Source: Pseudomonadota bacterium | GTDB taxonomy: Bacteria > Pseudomonadota > Gammaproteobacteria > Burkholderiales > Burkholderiaceae_C | DNA length: 6,851 bases | Direction of reading: 5' to 3' | Assembly: GCA_023390985.1 (NCBI GenBank) | Contig: JAEWBU010000127.1 | Coordinates: forward strand, 1-6,851 | Translations under genes and position numbers: made by a program | The notes under the pieces: generated by a model | What the model was told of the DNA's origin: nothing | The model's database searches: none | Seen by the model: only the letters and a program-made list of their open reading frames with translations | Shown here: positions 6,501 through 6,851 of the stretch, in pieces | How positions within the stretch are numbered: position 1 is the first letter of the stretch | Layout: the number at the start of each line of letters is the position of its first letter

Positions 6501-6851
6501 AGCTCCAAGAACAAGCCATGAGTCCTTCCTTCCTCACCCGACCCCTCTGCCTCGCCCTGGCGCTCGCCTTGTCCGCGTGCGCCGTCGGCCCGCGCTACGA
6601 CGCGCCGCCGACGATCGCCACGCCCGTCGCCTTCAAGGAAGGGCAGGGCGAATGGATCAGGGCGACGCCTTCCGATGCGCTGGAGCGCGGCCCCTGGTGG
6701 CAGCTGTTCAACGACCCGGTGCTCAACGAGCTCGCCGGCCGCGTCGAGGTCTCCAACCAGAACGTGGCGGCCGCCGTCGCCGCCTATGCGCAGGCGCGCG
6801 CGCTCACCGCGCAGCAGCGCGCGGCGCTGTTCCCCGCGGTGAGCCTGGATG
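6497..6851 (+). CDS. Outer-membrane efflux factor lipoprotein (NodT/OprM/OpmB family), 5' part
   Basis: N-terminal portion (118 codons) of a TolC-like channel lipoprotein, open to the window end; full family members are about 450-500 aa. From the GTG start the protein begins MKLQEQAM, then SPSFLTR, a hydrophobic stretch LCLALALALS and the lipobox LSAC, with the lipidated Cys at residue 28 (21 if counted from ATG 6518). Ala follows the Cys, so no inner-membrane retention Asp is present, consistent with outer-membrane sorting. AVGPRYDAP after the Cys, then GPWWQLFNDPVLNEL and NQNVAAAVAAYAQARA, are hallmarks of the OMF family N-terminal region. It would form the exit duct for the adaptor and the MdtB/MdtC pump, corresponding to OpmB in the P. 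aeruginosa muxABC-opmB operon. The start is uncertain: GTG 6497 is supported by the overlap and GGAGG; ATG 6518 gives a more typical 20-residue signal peptide. Confidence 0.88.
   Translation, partial: MKLQEQAMSPSFLTRPLCLALALALSACAVGPRYDAPPTIATPVAFKEGQGEWIRATPSDALERGPWWQLFNDPVLNELAGRVEVSNQNVAAAVAAYAQARALTAQQRAALFPAVSLD

Noticed and set aside
1..6851. Search for CRISPR arrays, tRNA or rRNA genes, insertion sequences, toxin-antitoxin or defence genes
   Set aside because: None was seen. The window is almost wholly coding for one efflux operon, and the only repeat element I can support is the short palindrome at 3176-3201.

Overview
The window is one stretch of a tripartite RND (resistance-nodulation-division) drug-efflux operon, transcribed left to right. 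GC content is very high (roughly 70% by eye), with strong G/C bias at third codon positions. That bias, the operon layout and a short palindromic repeat of the ATTCCC-N8-GGGAAT type point to a high-GC proteobacterium. A member of the Burkholderiales (Comamonadaceae-like) is my best guess; this is inference, because no rRNA or other taxonomic marker is present.

Layout: (1) positions 1-91 hold the last 29 codons of a periplasmic adaptor (MdtA/MuxA type). (2) 88-3225 is a complete inner-membrane RND pump subunit of the MdtB/MuxB type (1045 aa). (3) 3222-6500 is a second, paralogous RND subunit of the MdtC/MuxC type (1092 aa), starting at TTG. (4) 6497-6851 is the beginning of an outer-membrane factor lipoprotein (NodT/OprM/OpmB type), cut by the window edge. 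All three junctions can be read as 4-nt stop/start overlaps (ATGA, TTGA, GTGA), so the genes are probably translationally coupled. There is no intergenic space of note, and I see no promoter or terminator.

How the genes work together: in the known MdtABC (Escherichia coli) and MuxABC-OpmB (Pseudomonas aeruginosa) systems, two different RND proteins form a mixed trimer. The adaptor joins this trimer to an outer-membrane channel, and proton influx drives drug export from periplasm or membrane to the outside. Here the channel gene directly follows mdtC, as in muxABC-opmB, with no mdtD between them as there is in E. coli.

I found no new biological system. The points worth a second look are a dRS3-like palindromic repeat embedded in the 3' end of mdtB next to the TTG start of mdtC, two extra loops (about 45 and 17 residues) present only in the MdtC-type subunit, and an ambiguous start for the outer-membrane factor.
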